A stretch of DNA of 64,000 nt. It comes from Alphaproteobacteria bacterium. Its GTDB lineage: Bacteria > Pseudomonadota > Alphaproteobacteria > Micropepsales > Micropepsaceae. The stretch lies in NCBI GenBank assembly GCA_017983635.1, contig JAGOBA010000002.1, positions 248,001 through 312,000 of the forward strand, in the 5' to 3' direction. This document shows positions 34,848-43,662 of this stretch, one piece after another (positions within the stretch are counted from its first letter, which is position 1; each line of letters opens with the position of its first letter). Under the pieces are notes generated by a model. The model saw only the letters and a program-made list of their open reading frames with translations. It was not told the origin of the DNA and did no database searches. A program made the position numbers and the translations under genes.

Positions 34848-35312
34848 ATGACAAGTGACGGCCGACACACCGAGGCCGTTCGCCCGACCTTCGGCTCACT
34901 GTTTCGTGAGCCCTATCAGACCTACCTGACCTGGCTCTACCACCGCCTCAAGCGGGAGGGCTTCCCCGACATTCGCGTCACGCACAGCACCGTGCTTCGC
35001 CGTATCTCGACCGAAGGGGCGCGGGTCACGGACTTGGCTGAACGTGCCGGTATGACGAAGCAAAGCATGGCCTATATCGTCGATGATTTGGTCGAGCTCG
35101 GCTACGTCACGGTCTCGTCGGACCCATCAGACGGGCGCGCCAAGCTGGTCATCCCAACAAAGAAGGGCGAGCGTCTGCTCGCCGCCGCCCGCGAGCTGGG
35201 TGACGTCTACGAGCAGCACGTTGCCCAACTCTTGGGGAGCAACGACGCGAAAAAGCTTCGCAGCCTGCTCGAACAACTGAACGTGAAGCTGACCGCGACG
35301 CCGCCGCCCTAA
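34848..35312 (+). CDS. MarR family transcriptional regulator
   Basis: The 154-residue winged-helix regulator has a recognition helix in RVTDLAERAGMTKQSMAYIVDDLVEL and a wing in GYVTVSSDPSDGRAKLVIPT. The flanking helices form the dimer interface. It probably represses its own promoter and the divergent small gene through the palindrome upstream. Its stop overlaps the convergent quinone oxidoreductase stop in CTAA. The ligand is unknown, but the reductase neighbour suggests quinone- or phenol-like stress compounds. Confidence 0.9.
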   Translation: MTSDGRHTEAVRPTFGSLFREPYQTYLTWLYHRLKREGFPDIRVTHSTVLRRISTEGARVTDLAERAGMTKQSMAYIVDDLVELGYVTVSSDPSDGRAKLVIPTKKGERLLAAARELGDVYEQHVAQLLGSNDAKKLRSLLEQLNVKLTATPPP

Positions 35313-36286
35313 CCTGGGATCAGCACCAGCGACCCCGTCGTCTGCCGGCTCTCGAGCGCTCGATGCGCCTCTGCGGCCTCGGCCAACGGGAAGCGCTTCG
35401 GCTCATTGCGCTTGATCACGCCGCGCGCGACGAGGTCGAAGAGCTCGCCCGCGCCGGCGTCCAGTTCCTCCGCCGTCGTGATATAGTTCGCGAGCGTCGG
35501 CCGCGTGAAGTAGAGCGATCCCTTCTGGGCCAGCAGCGATCCGTCGACCGGGGGCACCGGTCCGCTCGCATTGCCGAAGCTGACGAACAATCCAAGTGGG
35601 CTGAGCGAGTCCAACGTAGCCATGAACGTGTCCCGCCCGACTGAGTCGTAGGCCACCGGCACGCCCTTACCGCCGGTGATCTCGCGCACCCGGTTGGCGA
35701 TGTTTTCGCGCGACGAGACGATCACGTGGTGACAGCCGAGCCGCTGGGCCAAGCCGAACTTCTTGTCGTTGCCCACGGTGCCGATGATCGTCGCCCCAAG
35801 CGAGCGCGCCCACTGCACCGCAATCATGCCGACACCACCCGCCGCGGCATGTAGCAGGATCGTGTCCCCGGCCTTCACCTTGTAGGTCCGCCGGAGCAGA
35901 TAGTGCGCGGTCAGCCCTTTGAGCATGATCGCCGCTGCGATCTCGTCGCTGACCCCGTCGGGGATCTTGACCGCGCGAGTGGCAACGACGTTGTGCGCTT
36001 CGCTGTACGTGCCGATCGGCCCCGAGGCATAGGCAATCCGATCGCCTTCCTTAAACCGGGTGACGCCGGGTCCCACCGCCTCGACCACGCCCGCCGCCTC
36101 CAGTCCAAGACCGGACGGAAGGGGCACCTTGTAGAGCCCCGTGCGGTGATAGATGTCGATGAAGTTGACCCCGACAGCTTTGTGACGAACCCGAACCTCG
36201 CCCTCGGCCGGCGCCTTAAGCGCGACGTCATGGAACGACAGCACCTCGGTACCGCCGGTCTTCTCAAAGCGAATTGCACGCGTCAT
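35309..36286 (-). CDS. zinc-independent quinone oxidoreductase (MDR superfamily)
   Basis: The protein has 325 residues from ATG 36286 (MTRAIRFEKTGG). It has a GroES-like N-terminal domain with VGVNFIDIYHRTGLY, a NADPH Rossmann fold with AAAGGVGMIAVQWARSLGA, and the QOR-specific AYDSVGRDTF region. There are no zinc-ligand cysteines, as expected for NADPH:quinone reductases of the Qor type. It is convergent with the MarR gene. It likely performs NADPH-dependent reduction of quinones or conjugated ketones. Confidence 0.9.
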   Translation of the reverse strand: MTRAIRFEKTGGTEVLSFHDVALKAPAEGEVRVRHKAVGVNFIDIYHRTGLYKVPLPSGLGLEAAGVVEAVGPGVTRFKEGDRIAYASGPIGTYSEAHNVVATRAVKIPDGVSDEIAAAIMLKGLTAHYLLRRTYKVKAGDTILLHAAAGGVGMIAVQWARSLGATIIGTVGNDKKFGLAQRLGCHHVIVSSRENIANRVREITGGKGVPVAYDSVGRDTFMATLDSLSPLGLFVSFGNASGPVPPVDGSLLAQKGSLYFTRPTLANYITTAEELDAGAGELFDLVARGVIKRNEPKRFPLAEAAEAHRALESRQTTGSLVLIPG

Positions 36287-36322
36287 CGAACACCATTTCA
36301 AACCGCAACGATCATAAATTGC

Positions 36323-38374
36323 TCAAGCGCTTGGTGCCGGTTGCCCGCCGTTCGACACCACCCGCGTCTTGAGCATCAACTCGAGCTGGTTCGGGTCCAC
36401 GATCGGTGGCGAACACGTTTGCCCGCTGCAGAGATACAAGGTCGCTCTGTCGTTGACCTGTCCCTTGCCGCTCGCCGGATGCCCGGCATAAAGCGCTTCA
36501 CCCGGGGCGACGATCGAAATGACTCTGTTCGGCACGCTCATCCGGCGGAACACTTCACGGAACGCACCGACGGCCGGATCGTTGCGCGCAGCAACGATCA
36601 CAACCCCCATGGCGCGCAGCATCAGATCGAAGCCGTTGAAGTAGGTCGCCGCCGGCACAAGTTGACGGCGGGCGTCCTCTGCGAACGTCTGAGCCAGCAC
36701 GCTGAACCGTTCGTAGTACGCGATGTCGCCGGTCACGATGTGAAGCCGAGCGAGCACGTGCATCATCGTTCCGTTCGCGGAGGGCGTGGCACCATCCATC
36801 ACCGTTCGAACGCGAACGATGAGCGGCTCGCCGTCCGAAGGCGTCAGCGCATAACCTCCGATGTCTGCTCGCCAGAACTTTTCGTTCAGCGTGTGGGTCC
36901 AAGCGATCGCCTTTTCCAAGTAGGGCTGATGGCCGGTAACTTGATGGAGCGCGAGCGCCGCGCGCGCCATGTTTGCATAGTCGTCCGCAAGACCTCCCGC
37001 CCCATGCTTGCCCTGCCGCCAGCTATGGCTCAACGCGTTGCCGGAGCCCAGCGTATCGGCGATGAACCAAAACGCTTTCACCGCCGCCGCCTGCCAGTCC
37101 ACTCGGTTCATCGCATCCGACGCTTCCGCCAGCGCGTAGATCATCAAGCCGTTCCAGTCCGCGAGGACCTTGTCGTCGCGGGTTGGCTTCACTCGCTTCT
37201 CGCGCACAGAGAAAAGCTTTTCGCGCAACGCGTTCAGCTTGCCTTCTTGCACGGCCGGCAGCGGCACCGGCGTGCGCATCCGGTGGAGAATGTTCTTGCC
37301 CTCCCAATTGCCGCCGGTGCGGACGTCGTAGACTTGCTTGAACAGTGCCGCCTCTTTGCCGAGCGCCTCGTCGACCTCGGCTTCGCTCCAAACGTAGAAC
37401 TTTCCTTCCTCGCCCTCCGAATCTGCATCGATGGAAGAAGCGAACCCGCCGCCGTCTATCCCCATCTCGCGCAACACCCAGCTGACCGTTTCCTCGATGC
37501 GTGCGCGATAGGTGATGCTCTTGGTGTCCGACCACACCATCGTCAGCACGCTGATCATCTGCGCGTTGTCGTAGAGCATTTTCTCGAAGTGCGGCACGAA
37601 CCAGCGGTCGTCGATCGAGTAACGTGCAAAGCCGCCGCCCAAGTGATCGTAGATTCCGCCCTGGCTCATGCTGATAAGGGTCATCTCGACGGCATGCTTG
37701 AACTGAGGCATCGAGGTGTTGAGATACGCGCGCCACATCAGCTCGATGACCGGGGCGTTGGGGAATTTGGGTGCGCCCATGAGCCCGCCGTGGAATACGT
37801 CGAACTGCTGACACAGCCGCTTCATGGCGGCATCGAGCGTGAACGGGTCGAGCTGCGCTCCCTGTCGGTTCGATTCGAAGGCCTGCGTCAGCCCCGCGCG
37901 CAAGGTCTGTGTGTTCTTGGAAACCTGTTCCCCATTGTCGCTGTGAAGTTTCGACACTTCACGCAGCAAATCGGTGAACGCCGGTTTGCCGAACTTGGGC
38001 TCCGGCGGAAAGTAGGTGCCGCCCCAATAGGGCTCGCCGTTCGGTGTCAGGAACATCGTCAGCGGCCAGCCGCCCTGTTCGCCCATCATGTTCAGCGCGG
38101 TCTGGTAGATTGAATCGATGTCCGGGCGCTCCTCCCGGTCGACCTTGATGTTGACGAAGAGCTCGTTCATGACCGCGGCCGTGGCCTCGTTCTCGAAGCT
38201 CTCGTGCGCCATCACATGGCACCAATGGCAAGCGGCATACCCGATCGACAGGAGGATTGGCTTGTTCGCCGCCCGCGCTTCCTCGAGCGCCTCCGGCCCC
38301 CACTGGCGCCAATGAACGGGGTTGTCTTTGTGCTGGAGCAAATAGGAGCTCGTCGATTGGCCGAGCAGATTCAT
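36323..38374 (-). CDS. thioredoxin-domain protein of the DUF255/YyaL (spermatogenesis-associated 20) family
   Basis: The protein has 683 residues from ATG 38374 (MNLLGQSTSSYLLQHKDNP), with AGGGAG upstream; an in-frame TTG at 38416 is less likely. Residues ~1-165 form a thioredoxin-like domain with the CHWCHVM redox motif. The remainder is an (alpha/alpha)6 barrel resembling N-acylglucosamine 2-epimerases and glycosidases. Family members are widespread, with unclear biochemistry. Here CxxC is retained, which argues for a redox function. Confidence 0.9.
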   Translation of the reverse strand: MNLLGQSTSSYLLQHKDNPVHWRQWGPEALEEARAANKPILLSIGYAACHWCHVMAHESFENEATAAVMNELFVNIKVDREERPDIDSIYQTALNMMGEQGGWPLTMFLTPNGEPYWGGTYFPPEPKFGKPAFTDLLREVSKLHSDNGEQVSKNTQTLRAGLTQAFESNRQGAQLDPFTLDAAMKRLCQQFDVFHGGLMGAPKFPNAPVIELMWRAYLNTSMPQFKHAVEMTLISMSQGGIYDHLGGGFARYSIDDRWFVPHFEKMLYDNAQMISVLTMVWSDTKSITYRARIEETVSWVLREMGIDGGGFASSIDADSEGEEGKFYVWSEAEVDEALGKEAALFKQVYDVRTGGNWEGKNILHRMRTPVPLPAVQEGKLNALREKLFSVREKRVKPTRDDKVLADWNGLMIYALAEASDAMNRVDWQAAAVKAFWFIADTLGSGNALSHSWRQGKHGAGGLADDYANMARAALALHQVTGHQPYLEKAIAWTHTLNEKFWRADIGGYALTPSDGEPLIVRVRTVMDGATPSANGTMMHVLARLHIVTGDIAYYERFSVLAQTFAEDARRQLVPAATYFNGFDLMLRAMGVVIVAARNDPAVGAFREVFRRMSVPNRVISIVAPGEALYAGHPASGKGQVNDRATLYLCSGQTCSPPIVDPNQLELMLKTRVVSNGGQPAPSA

Positions 38375-38504
38375 GGGCAATGGCGCTCCCTGGGGCGCGT
38401 CGAAAGAGGGTGACAAAGACGGTGCTGCGTCCGAGCCCGTCCCGCGCTAAGGTCGATTGCGAAAGCGACTACCAACACCAAGCGGAAGGCCGAACGTTCG
38501 AGCG

Positions 38505-38792
38505 ATGAAAATCACAATTGAAGTCGATTGTACACCTGCCGAAGCGCGGGCCTTTATGGGTCTGCCGGACGTCGAGCCGTTGCAGGCCGAAGTCATGGGC
38601 GAGATCCAACGCCGCGCCATGCAGGCGCTCGCCATGACCGACCCGCAGCAGCTTCTGAAGAACTGGGTCCCCTGGGGCGCCCAGGGGCTCGAGACCTTCC
38701 AGAACTTCATGCGCGCCGCTACCAGCAGCCGCAGCGGTTCCGCCAAGGACGACGACGAGCCCCCGCCCAGCCGCCCGAAGGCGCGCAGCTGA
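38505..38792 (+). CDS. DUF6489-like small protein upstream of mnmE
   Basis: The protein has 95 residues. ATG 38505 begins with MKITIEVDCTPAEARAFMGL, typical of a small alphaproteobacterial family of unknown function. A mid-region GEIQRRAMQALAM helix and an acidic, Ser-rich tail follow. The gene is 9 bases before mnmE, so co-transcription is likely. A longer in-frame start exists at 38457 but lacks homology. The family name is given from memory of its N-terminal signature. Confidence 0.75.
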   Translation: MKITIEVDCTPAEARAFMGLPDVEPLQAEVMGEIQRRAMQALAMTDPQQLLKNWVPWGAQGLETFQNFMRAATSSRSGSAKDDDEPPPSRPKARS

Positions 38793-38801
38793 TCCGATCC
38801 G

Positions 38802-40136
38802 ATGGAGCGCCGCAGTACGATCTTCGCCCTGTCCTCGGCGAAGGGCCGCGCCGGCATCTGCGTGTTCCGCATCTCGGGGCCGGGAGCGCGCGGCGCGATC
38901 GGAGTGCTGACAGGAGCGCCGCCACCGGAACCCCGCCATGCGGCGCTGCGTGACATCCGCCAAGCGGACGGCACCGTTCTCGATCGCGGCCTGGTCCTAT
39001 GGTTTGAGGGCCCCGCAAGCTTCACCGGCGAGGACGTCGCGGAATTCCACTTGCACGGCGGCCCGGCGATCATTGCGGGGTTCACCCGGCGTCTGGCCGA
39101 ACTCCCTGACCTGCGCCCTGCCGACCCCGGCGAGTTCACGCGCCGCGCTTTCATGGCGGGCAAGCTCGACCTGACCGAGGCTGAAGGCCTCGCCGATCTG
39201 ATCAATGCCGAGACCGAACAACAGCGCCGCCTCGCGCTCCGCCAACTCCAGGGCGGACTGAAGGAACTCTACGAACGGTGGCGGACCGACCTGGTCCGCG
39301 CTCTCGCCCACATCGAAGCCGCGATCGACTTCGTCGACGAGGAGCTGCCGGACGATCTTGCAACCAACGTCCAACCGCGCATCGCGCGCCTGAAGTCTGA
39401 GATCGCAGCACACTTGGCCGACGCCCGCCGGGGCGAGATCGTGCGCGACGGCTTCACCGTCGTGATCCTGGGCACCCCGAACGTCGGCAAGTCGTCGCTC
39501 CTGAACGCGCTTGCTCGGCGCGATGTGGCGATCGTCTCCGCCGTGCCCGGAACAACGCGCGATACGATCGAAGTCGATCTCGATCTCGGTGGTTACGCCG
39601 TCACGCTGATTGATACTGCGGGACTCAGGGACACAGCGGACGAGATCGAAAGCGAAGGCATCAAGCGCGCCAGAGCAAAAGCTCAGTACGCGGACCTTCG
39701 CCTCGGCGTCGTCGACGGCAGTGCGAGCGTTCTTGATTCACGTGTGTCGCTGGAGCTCTCCGAACACGACGCCGTGCTGATCAACAAATGCGATGCGATG
39801 AGCGCACCCGCATCGCAATCCGTCGCGCTCCCGCTGCACACGATGCGCATCTCGGCGAAGACAGGCGACGGCATAGAAGCGTTGCTGGCGTGGCTCGAAG
39901 CGCAAGTCGTGTCGCGCACCGGCACGTCGGAGTCGATGCCAATGACGCGCGCCCGTCATCGCGAAGCGCTTGTCGATTCGCATGCAGCGCTCGATCGTTT
40001 TGCCAACGCCAAAGCGCTCGATCTCGCCGCCGAAGATCTCCGCATCGCAGCCAGAGCGCTTGGCCGCATCACCGGCCGCGTCGATGTCGAAGACCTCCTC
40101 GATGTGATCTTTCGCGAGTTTTGTATCGGTAAGTAG
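38802..40136 (+). CDS. mnmE: tRNA uridine-5-carboxymethylaminomethyl modification GTPase MnmE
   Basis: The 444-residue GTPase forms cmnm5U34 in tRNA with MnmG. The N-terminal folate-binding domain opens with TIFALSSAKGRAGICVFRIS. A helical domain surrounds the G domain, with P-loop GTPNVGKSSLLNAL (~223), switch region TTRDTIEVDL, DTAGLRDT and NKCD. The protein ends in the invariant CIGK, whose cysteine is needed for modification. It precedes mnmG by 90 bases. Confidence 0.97.
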   Translation: MERRSTIFALSSAKGRAGICVFRISGPGARGAIGVLTGAPPPEPRHAALRDIRQADGTVLDRGLVLWFEGPASFTGEDVAEFHLHGGPAIIAGFTRRLAELPDLRPADPGEFTRRAFMAGKLDLTEAEGLADLINAETEQQRRLALRQLQGGLKELYERWRTDLVRALAHIEAAIDFVDEELPDDLATNVQPRIARLKSEIAAHLADARRGEIVRDGFTVVILGTPNVGKSSLLNALARRDVAIVSAVPGTTRDTIEVDLDLGGYAVTLIDTAGLRDTADEIESEGIKRARAKAQYADLRLGVVDGSASVLDSRVSLELSEHDAVLINKCDAMSAPASQSVALPLHTMRISAKTGDGIEALLAWLEAQVVSRTGTSESMPMTRARHREALVDSHAALDRFANAKALDLAAEDLRIAARALGRITGRVDVEDLLDVIFREFCIGK

Positions 40137-40156
40137 AGCGCATCGAGTCGTTAAGA

Positions 40157-40170
40157 CTCACATGAAACTG
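40157..40170. promoter_or_regulatory. parS-like site 1
   Basis: GACTCACATGAAAC matches 11 of 14 bases of the ParB site core GTTTCACGTGAAAC, in the mnmE-mnmG gap. It could be a degenerate centromere site for the ParB encoded about 3.5 kb downstream. Confidence 0.3.
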
Positions 40171-40188
40171 CTCCGCGTACTGAGTTTT

Positions 40189-40202
40189 GACTCACGTGGG
40201 AC
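40189..40202. promoter_or_regulatory. parS-like site 2
   Basis: GACTCACGTGGGAC has the CACGTG core and matches 10 of 14 bases of the ParB core. It is in the same intergenic gap as site 1, 32 bases away. Confidence 0.35.
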
Positions 40203-40226
40203 AACTGCTGTATCGCGTGGGCCATC

Positions 40227-42086
40227 ATGAGCGCGTTCGATGTCATCGTCATTGGTGGAGGTCATGCCGGCTGCGAAGCGGCGACGGCGGCGGCCCGCAT
40301 GGGGGCCAAGACCGCGCTCATCACTCACCGCATCGAGACGATCGGCGAGATGTCCTGCAACCCCGCCTTCGGCGGTCTGGGCAAAGGCCACCTGGTCCGC
40401 GAGATCGACGCCCTGGACGGCGTCATGGGCAGGATCGCCGACGCAGCCGGCATCCAGTTCCGCCTCCTGAACCGCTCCAAGGGCCCCGCCGTCCGCGGCC
40501 CCCGTGCCCAGGCCGACCGCAAGCTCTACCGCCGGCACATGCAGGCGGAGCTCGCCAGCTACCCGAACCTGACCCTGATTGCCGCCGAGGCCGATGATCT
40601 GATCATAGACCATGGCCGGGCCGCTGGCGTCGTGACACGTGACGGGCAGCGCCATACGTCCGGGGCCGTCGTCTTGACGACAGGCACTTTCCTGCGGGGC
40701 GTCATCCACATGGGCGAGCGCAAGATCCCGGCGGGCAGGGTGGGCGAAGCCCCGGCGCTTGGGCTCTCCCGAACATTGGAGGCGGTGGGTCTGACCCTGG
40801 GCCGCCTGAAGACCGGAACCCCACCCCGTCTCGATGGCAGGACGATCGACTGGACTGCGCTCGAGATGCAGCCGGGCGACGACCCGCCGGTCCCGCTTTC
40901 GTTTCTGACGGCGGCCATCACGACCCCGCAGGTCCGCTGTGGCATTACCCGCACGATGCCGGCGACCCACACCGTCATCAAGGCGAACCTGCACCGGGCA
41001 CCGATGTACTCCGGCCAGATCGAGAGCACCGGCCCGCGCTACTGCCCCTCGATTGAGGACAAGGTCGTGCGCTTCGGCGCCCGCGAGCACCACCAGATCT
41101 TCCTGGAACCCGAGGGCCTGGACGACAACACGGTCTATCCGAACGGCATCTCCACCTCGCTGCCGGAAGACGTGCAGCGCGACCTGCTGGCCACGATCCC
41201 CGGGCTTGAGCGCGTCGCGATGGTCCGCCCCGGCTATGCGATCGAGTACGACTATGTCGACCCGCGTGAGCTCGCGCCGACGCTCCAGCTCAAGAAGCTC
41301 CCGGGACTGTTCCTCGCCGGCCAGATCAACGGCACCACCGGCTATGAGGAGGCGGGCGCCCAGGGCCTCGTCGCCGGCCTGAACGCCGCCCTGATCGCCG
41401 GGGGCGGCGAGGGCGCGATCTTCGATCGGGCGTCGAGCTATCTGGGCGTGATGATCGACGACCTGGTGACGCGCGGCGTCACCGAGCCCTACCGCATGTT
41501 CACCTCCCGCGCCGAGTACCGCCTGACGCTCCGGGCCGACAACGCCGACCAACGACTGACCCCGATGGGCCTGAGTCTCGGCTGCATCGGCGAGCGCAGG
41601 GGCAACGCCTTCACGGCCAAGATGATCGCCCTGGACGACGCCCGCCATCGGCTCGGCGCCTTGACCGTCACCCCGGCCGCCGCGCGCCGCGAGGGCATCA
41701 ACTTGAACCAGGACGGCCAGCGCCGTTCGGCCCTCGATCTGCTGTCCCATCCGCAAGCAGGCAGGGAAGAGGTTTTGCGTCTTTGGCCTGACCTCGCAGG
41801 CATCCCGTGCGCGCTCCTCGACCAGCTCGAAGCTGATTCGCTCTACCGCGGCTATCTCGATCGCCAGAGCGCCGACATCGCCGCATTCCGGCGCGACGAA
41901 TCGCTGACCCTTCCTGCCGACCTGAACTACGCCGAGGTCGCAGGCCTATCGACCGAGGCCGCCCAGAAACTTGCCCGCATCCGGCCTGCGACCTTGGGCC
42001 AGGCTGGCCGCATCGAAGGCATCACGCCAGCCGCCCTGACGGCGCTTTTGCTCAAGGTCAAAAGCCGCGCCAGGCAGGTCGCGTGA
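40227..42086 (+). CDS. mnmG: tRNA uridine-5-carboxymethylaminomethyl modification enzyme MnmG
   Basis: The 619-residue FAD/NADH enzyme is the partner of MnmE at tRNA wobble uridine. The N-terminal FAD loop [19 protein letters not shown] is followed by [38 protein letters not shown] and [20 protein letters not shown] are further signatures, and the helical C-terminal domain contacts MnmE and tRNA. ATG 40227; the stop overlaps the rsmG GTG start by four bases. Confidence 0.97.
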   Translation: MSAFDVIVIGGGHAGCEAATAAARMGAKTALITHRIETIGEMSCNPAFGGLGKGHLVREIDALDGVMGRIADAAGIQFRLLNRSKGPAVRGPRAQADRKLYRRHMQAELASYPNLTLIAAEADDLIIDHGRAAGVVTRDGQRHTSGAVVLTTGTFLRGVIHMGERKIPAGRVGEAPALGLSRTLEAVGLTLGRLKTGTPPRLDGRTIDWTALEMQPGDDPPVPLSFLTAAITTPQVRCGITRTMPATHTVIKANLHRAPMYSGQIESTGPRYCPSIEDKVVRFGAREHHQIFLEPEGLDDNTVYPNGISTSLPEDVQRDLLATIPGLERVAMVRPGYAIEYDYVDPRELAPTLQLKKLPGLFLAGQINGTTGYEEAGAQGLVAGLNAALIAGGGEGAIFDRASSYLGVMIDDLVTRGVTEPYRMFTSRAEYRLTLRADNADQRLTPMGLSLGCIGERRGNAFTAKMIALDDARHRLGALTVTPAAARREGINLNQDGQRRSALDLLSHPQAGREEVLRLWPDLAGIPCALLDQLEADSLYRGYLDRQSADIAAFRRDESLTLPADLNYAEVAGLSTEAAQKLARIRPATLGQAGRIEGITPAALTALLLKVKSRARQVA

Positions 42087-42790
42087 CGGACACAACTTCC
42101 GCGTATGGCCCTCTTGACTTTGCGCGTGACTCGGGAGTCCCACGTGAAACGCTGAGTCGCTGTTCAAAATATGTGGATTTGCTCCTCGAGTGGAACGAGC
42201 GCCTCAACCTCGTAGCCCCATCGACCCTGACGGACGTGTGGCGCAGGCACATGTGGGACTCGGCCCAACTCCTCCCCCTGATTCCCCCACACGCAAGAAC
42301 GATCGTCGACCTCGGCAGCGGTGCCGGCTTCCCCGGCATGGTCCTCGCCATCTGCCTCTCCCATCCGCCCCCGCGTGCGGGGGAGGACGATCGCGCGAAG
42401 CGCGATCCGGAGAGGGGAAGTCTCACCGTCCACCTGATCGACTCGACCCAAAAAAAGTGCCGCTTTCTTGAGGCCGTTGCTGAGGCAACCGGCGCCCCCG
42501 TCAAAGTCCATTGGGCCCGGGCGGAGGACCTGAAAGGCATCAAAGCGGACGTCGTGACGGCCCGCGCCGTGGCCCCCTTGGCCCGGCTTTTCCCCCTGGC
42601 CCACCCCTTCTTCGGGCCGGCCACGATCGGCCTCTTTCTCAAGGGGAGATCGCTCAACGACGAATTGACCCTCGCCGCCAAATCCTGGAGACTTGACGCA
42701 ACCCCCATCCCGAGCCGGTCCGACCCCTCGGGTTTCGTCTTGCGAGTAACAGGATTGACCCCTTGGCGCAGGTCCCGGAAACCGTTCTAG
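42083..42790 (+). CDS. rsmG: 16S rRNA (guanine527-N7)-methyltransferase RsmG with in-frame insertion
   Basis: The 235-residue SAM-dependent methyltransferase modifies G527 of 16S rRNA. The start is GTG. The SAM loop [17 protein letters not shown] is intact. Directly after it lies an extra stretch of about 20 residues ([19 protein letters not shown]) encoded by a palindromic element, after which the family sequence resumes with [18 protein letters not shown]. The insertion falls in the loop between two strands of the Rossmann fold, so activity may be kept. The last 28 bases overlap the parA start. Confidence 0.92.
   Translation: MTDTTSAYGPLDFARDSGVPRETLSRCSKYVDLLLEWNERLNLVAPSTLTDVWRRHMWDSAQLLPLIPPHARTIVDLGSGAGFPGMVLAICLSHPPPRAGEDDRAKRDPERGSLTVHLIDSTQKKCRFLEAVAEATGAPVKVHWARAEDLKGIKADVVTARAVAPLARLFPLAHPFFGPATIGLFLKGRSLNDELTLAAKSWRLDATPIPSRSDPSGFVLRVTGLTPWRRSRKPF
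42138..42151. promoter_or_regulatory. parS-like site 3
   Basis: GTCCCACGTGAAAC matches 12 of 14 bases of the ParB core, with a perfect right half (CACGTGAAAC). It lies in the first codons of rsmG, about 600 bases before parA. It is the best of the three candidates. Confidence 0.45.
42355..42415. repeat. palindromic multi-hairpin element inserted in the rsmG reading frame
   Basis: The outer arms CCTCTCC (42355-42361) and GGAGAGG (42409-42415) enclose two hairpins: CCCCCGC/GCGGGGG (42368-42374, 42377-42383) and GATCGCGC/GCGCGATC (42389-42396, 42400-42407) with loop GAA. The layout is that of small dispersed palindromic repeats normally found between genes in Proteobacteria. Here it is translated as part of RsmG. 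No second copy was seen in this window. Confidence 0.75.
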
Positions 42791-43662
42791 AACCGCGCCG
42801 CGGCGGCCGGACGGAAAAGACGCGAGTCATCGTGATCGCCAACCAGAAGGGTGGGGTGGGAAAAACCACGACCGCCATCAACCTAGGCACGGCGCTCGCT
42901 GCTGTCGGGAAGCAAGTCCTCGTCATCGACGTCGACCCTCAGGGTAACGCCTCGACCGGCCTTGGTATCTCCAAACATCAGCGCAGCGTGTCGATCTACG
43001 AAGTGATGATCGGCCACGCCCAGCTTCACGAATCGATCGTGCCGACTCAGATCCCGGGCCTCCATGTGATCCCCGCGACCTCGGAATTGGCGGGCGCCGA
43101 AATGGAACTCGTTGGCGTACCGCGCCGTTCGTTCCGCCTGCGCGACGCACTCGATTCCTACCTGCATAAATTTGCCGAACCCGTCGAAAAATCGAGTTCG
43201 ACGGTGGTTTCGACCGATGTGAATAAATTCACACACTATGATTATATTCTTATCGATTGTCCGCCCTCGTTGAACCTCCTGACGATCAACGCAATGACCG
43301 CGGCGAACGGCATGCTGGTCCCGCTGCAGTGCGAATTCTTCGCCCTCGAGGGGCTGAGCCAGCTCTTGCGTACGATCGATCTGGTGCGCGGAAGTTTGAA
43401 CCCCAGCTTAGAAATACAGGGCGTTGTGCTCACTATGTTCGATAAGCGCAACAACTTGTCCGAACAGGTCGCCGAGGACGTTCGTAAACATCTTGGTGAG
43501 AAAGTTTACCAAACGATAATACCTCGCAACGTACGCATCTCCGAGGCCCCGAGTCACGGCCTGCCTGCCCTGCTCTACGATCTCAAGAGCGCCGGCAGCC
43601 AGGCCTATATCAAACTCGCAGGCGAACTCATCCAACGCGAAAAATCTCGTAAGGCAGCATGA
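42763..43662 (+). CDS. parA: chromosome-partitioning ATPase ParA
   Basis: The 299-residue deviant Walker-A ATPase segregates the origin region with ParB. The P-loop is ANQKGGVGKTTTAINL (~27-42), Walker A' is VLVIDVDPQGNASTGLG, and ILIDCPPSLNLLTINAM is typical. It begins at a TTG at 42763 inside the rsmG end. Before the Walker B strand there is an unusual Ser/Thr/Val-rich segment (VEKSSSTVVSTDVNKFTH), encoded partly by AT-rich DNA. It overlaps parB by ATGA. Confidence 0.94.
   Translation: MAQVPETVLEPRRGGRTEKTRVIVIANQKGGVGKTTTAINLGTALAAVGKQVLVIDVDPQGNASTGLGISKHQRSVSIYEVMIGHAQLHESIVPTQIPGLHVIPATSELAGAEMELVGVPRRSFRLRDALDSYLHKFAEPVEKSSSTVVSTDVNKFTHYDYILIDCPPSLNLLTINAMTAANGMLVPLQCEFFALEGLSQLLRTIDLVRGSLNPSLEIQGVVLTMFDKRNNLSEQVAEDVRKHLGEKVYQTIIPRNVRISEAPSHGLPALLYDLKSAGSQAYIKLAGELIQREKSRKAA
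43218..43233. promoter_or_regulatory. CRP/FNR-type palindrome inside parA
   Basis: TGTGAATAAATTCACA is a perfect 16-bp palindrome that fits TGTGA-N6-TCACA. It lies within an AT-rich stretch of the parA coding region. It may be chance or a functional internal site; the reading frame is intact. Confidence 0.25.

Noticed and set aside
35903..38113. 736-codon open frame antisense to the quinone reductase and the DUF255 protein genes
   Set aside because: Spans two real genes in antisense, with His/Arg-rich composition and no motif.
40158..41756. 532-codon open frame antisense to mnmG
   Set aside because: Antisense shadow of a strongly conserved gene.
42170..42182. ATGTGGATT as a DnaA box in rsmG
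   Set aside because: Two mismatches to the box, coding sequence, isolated from other boxes.
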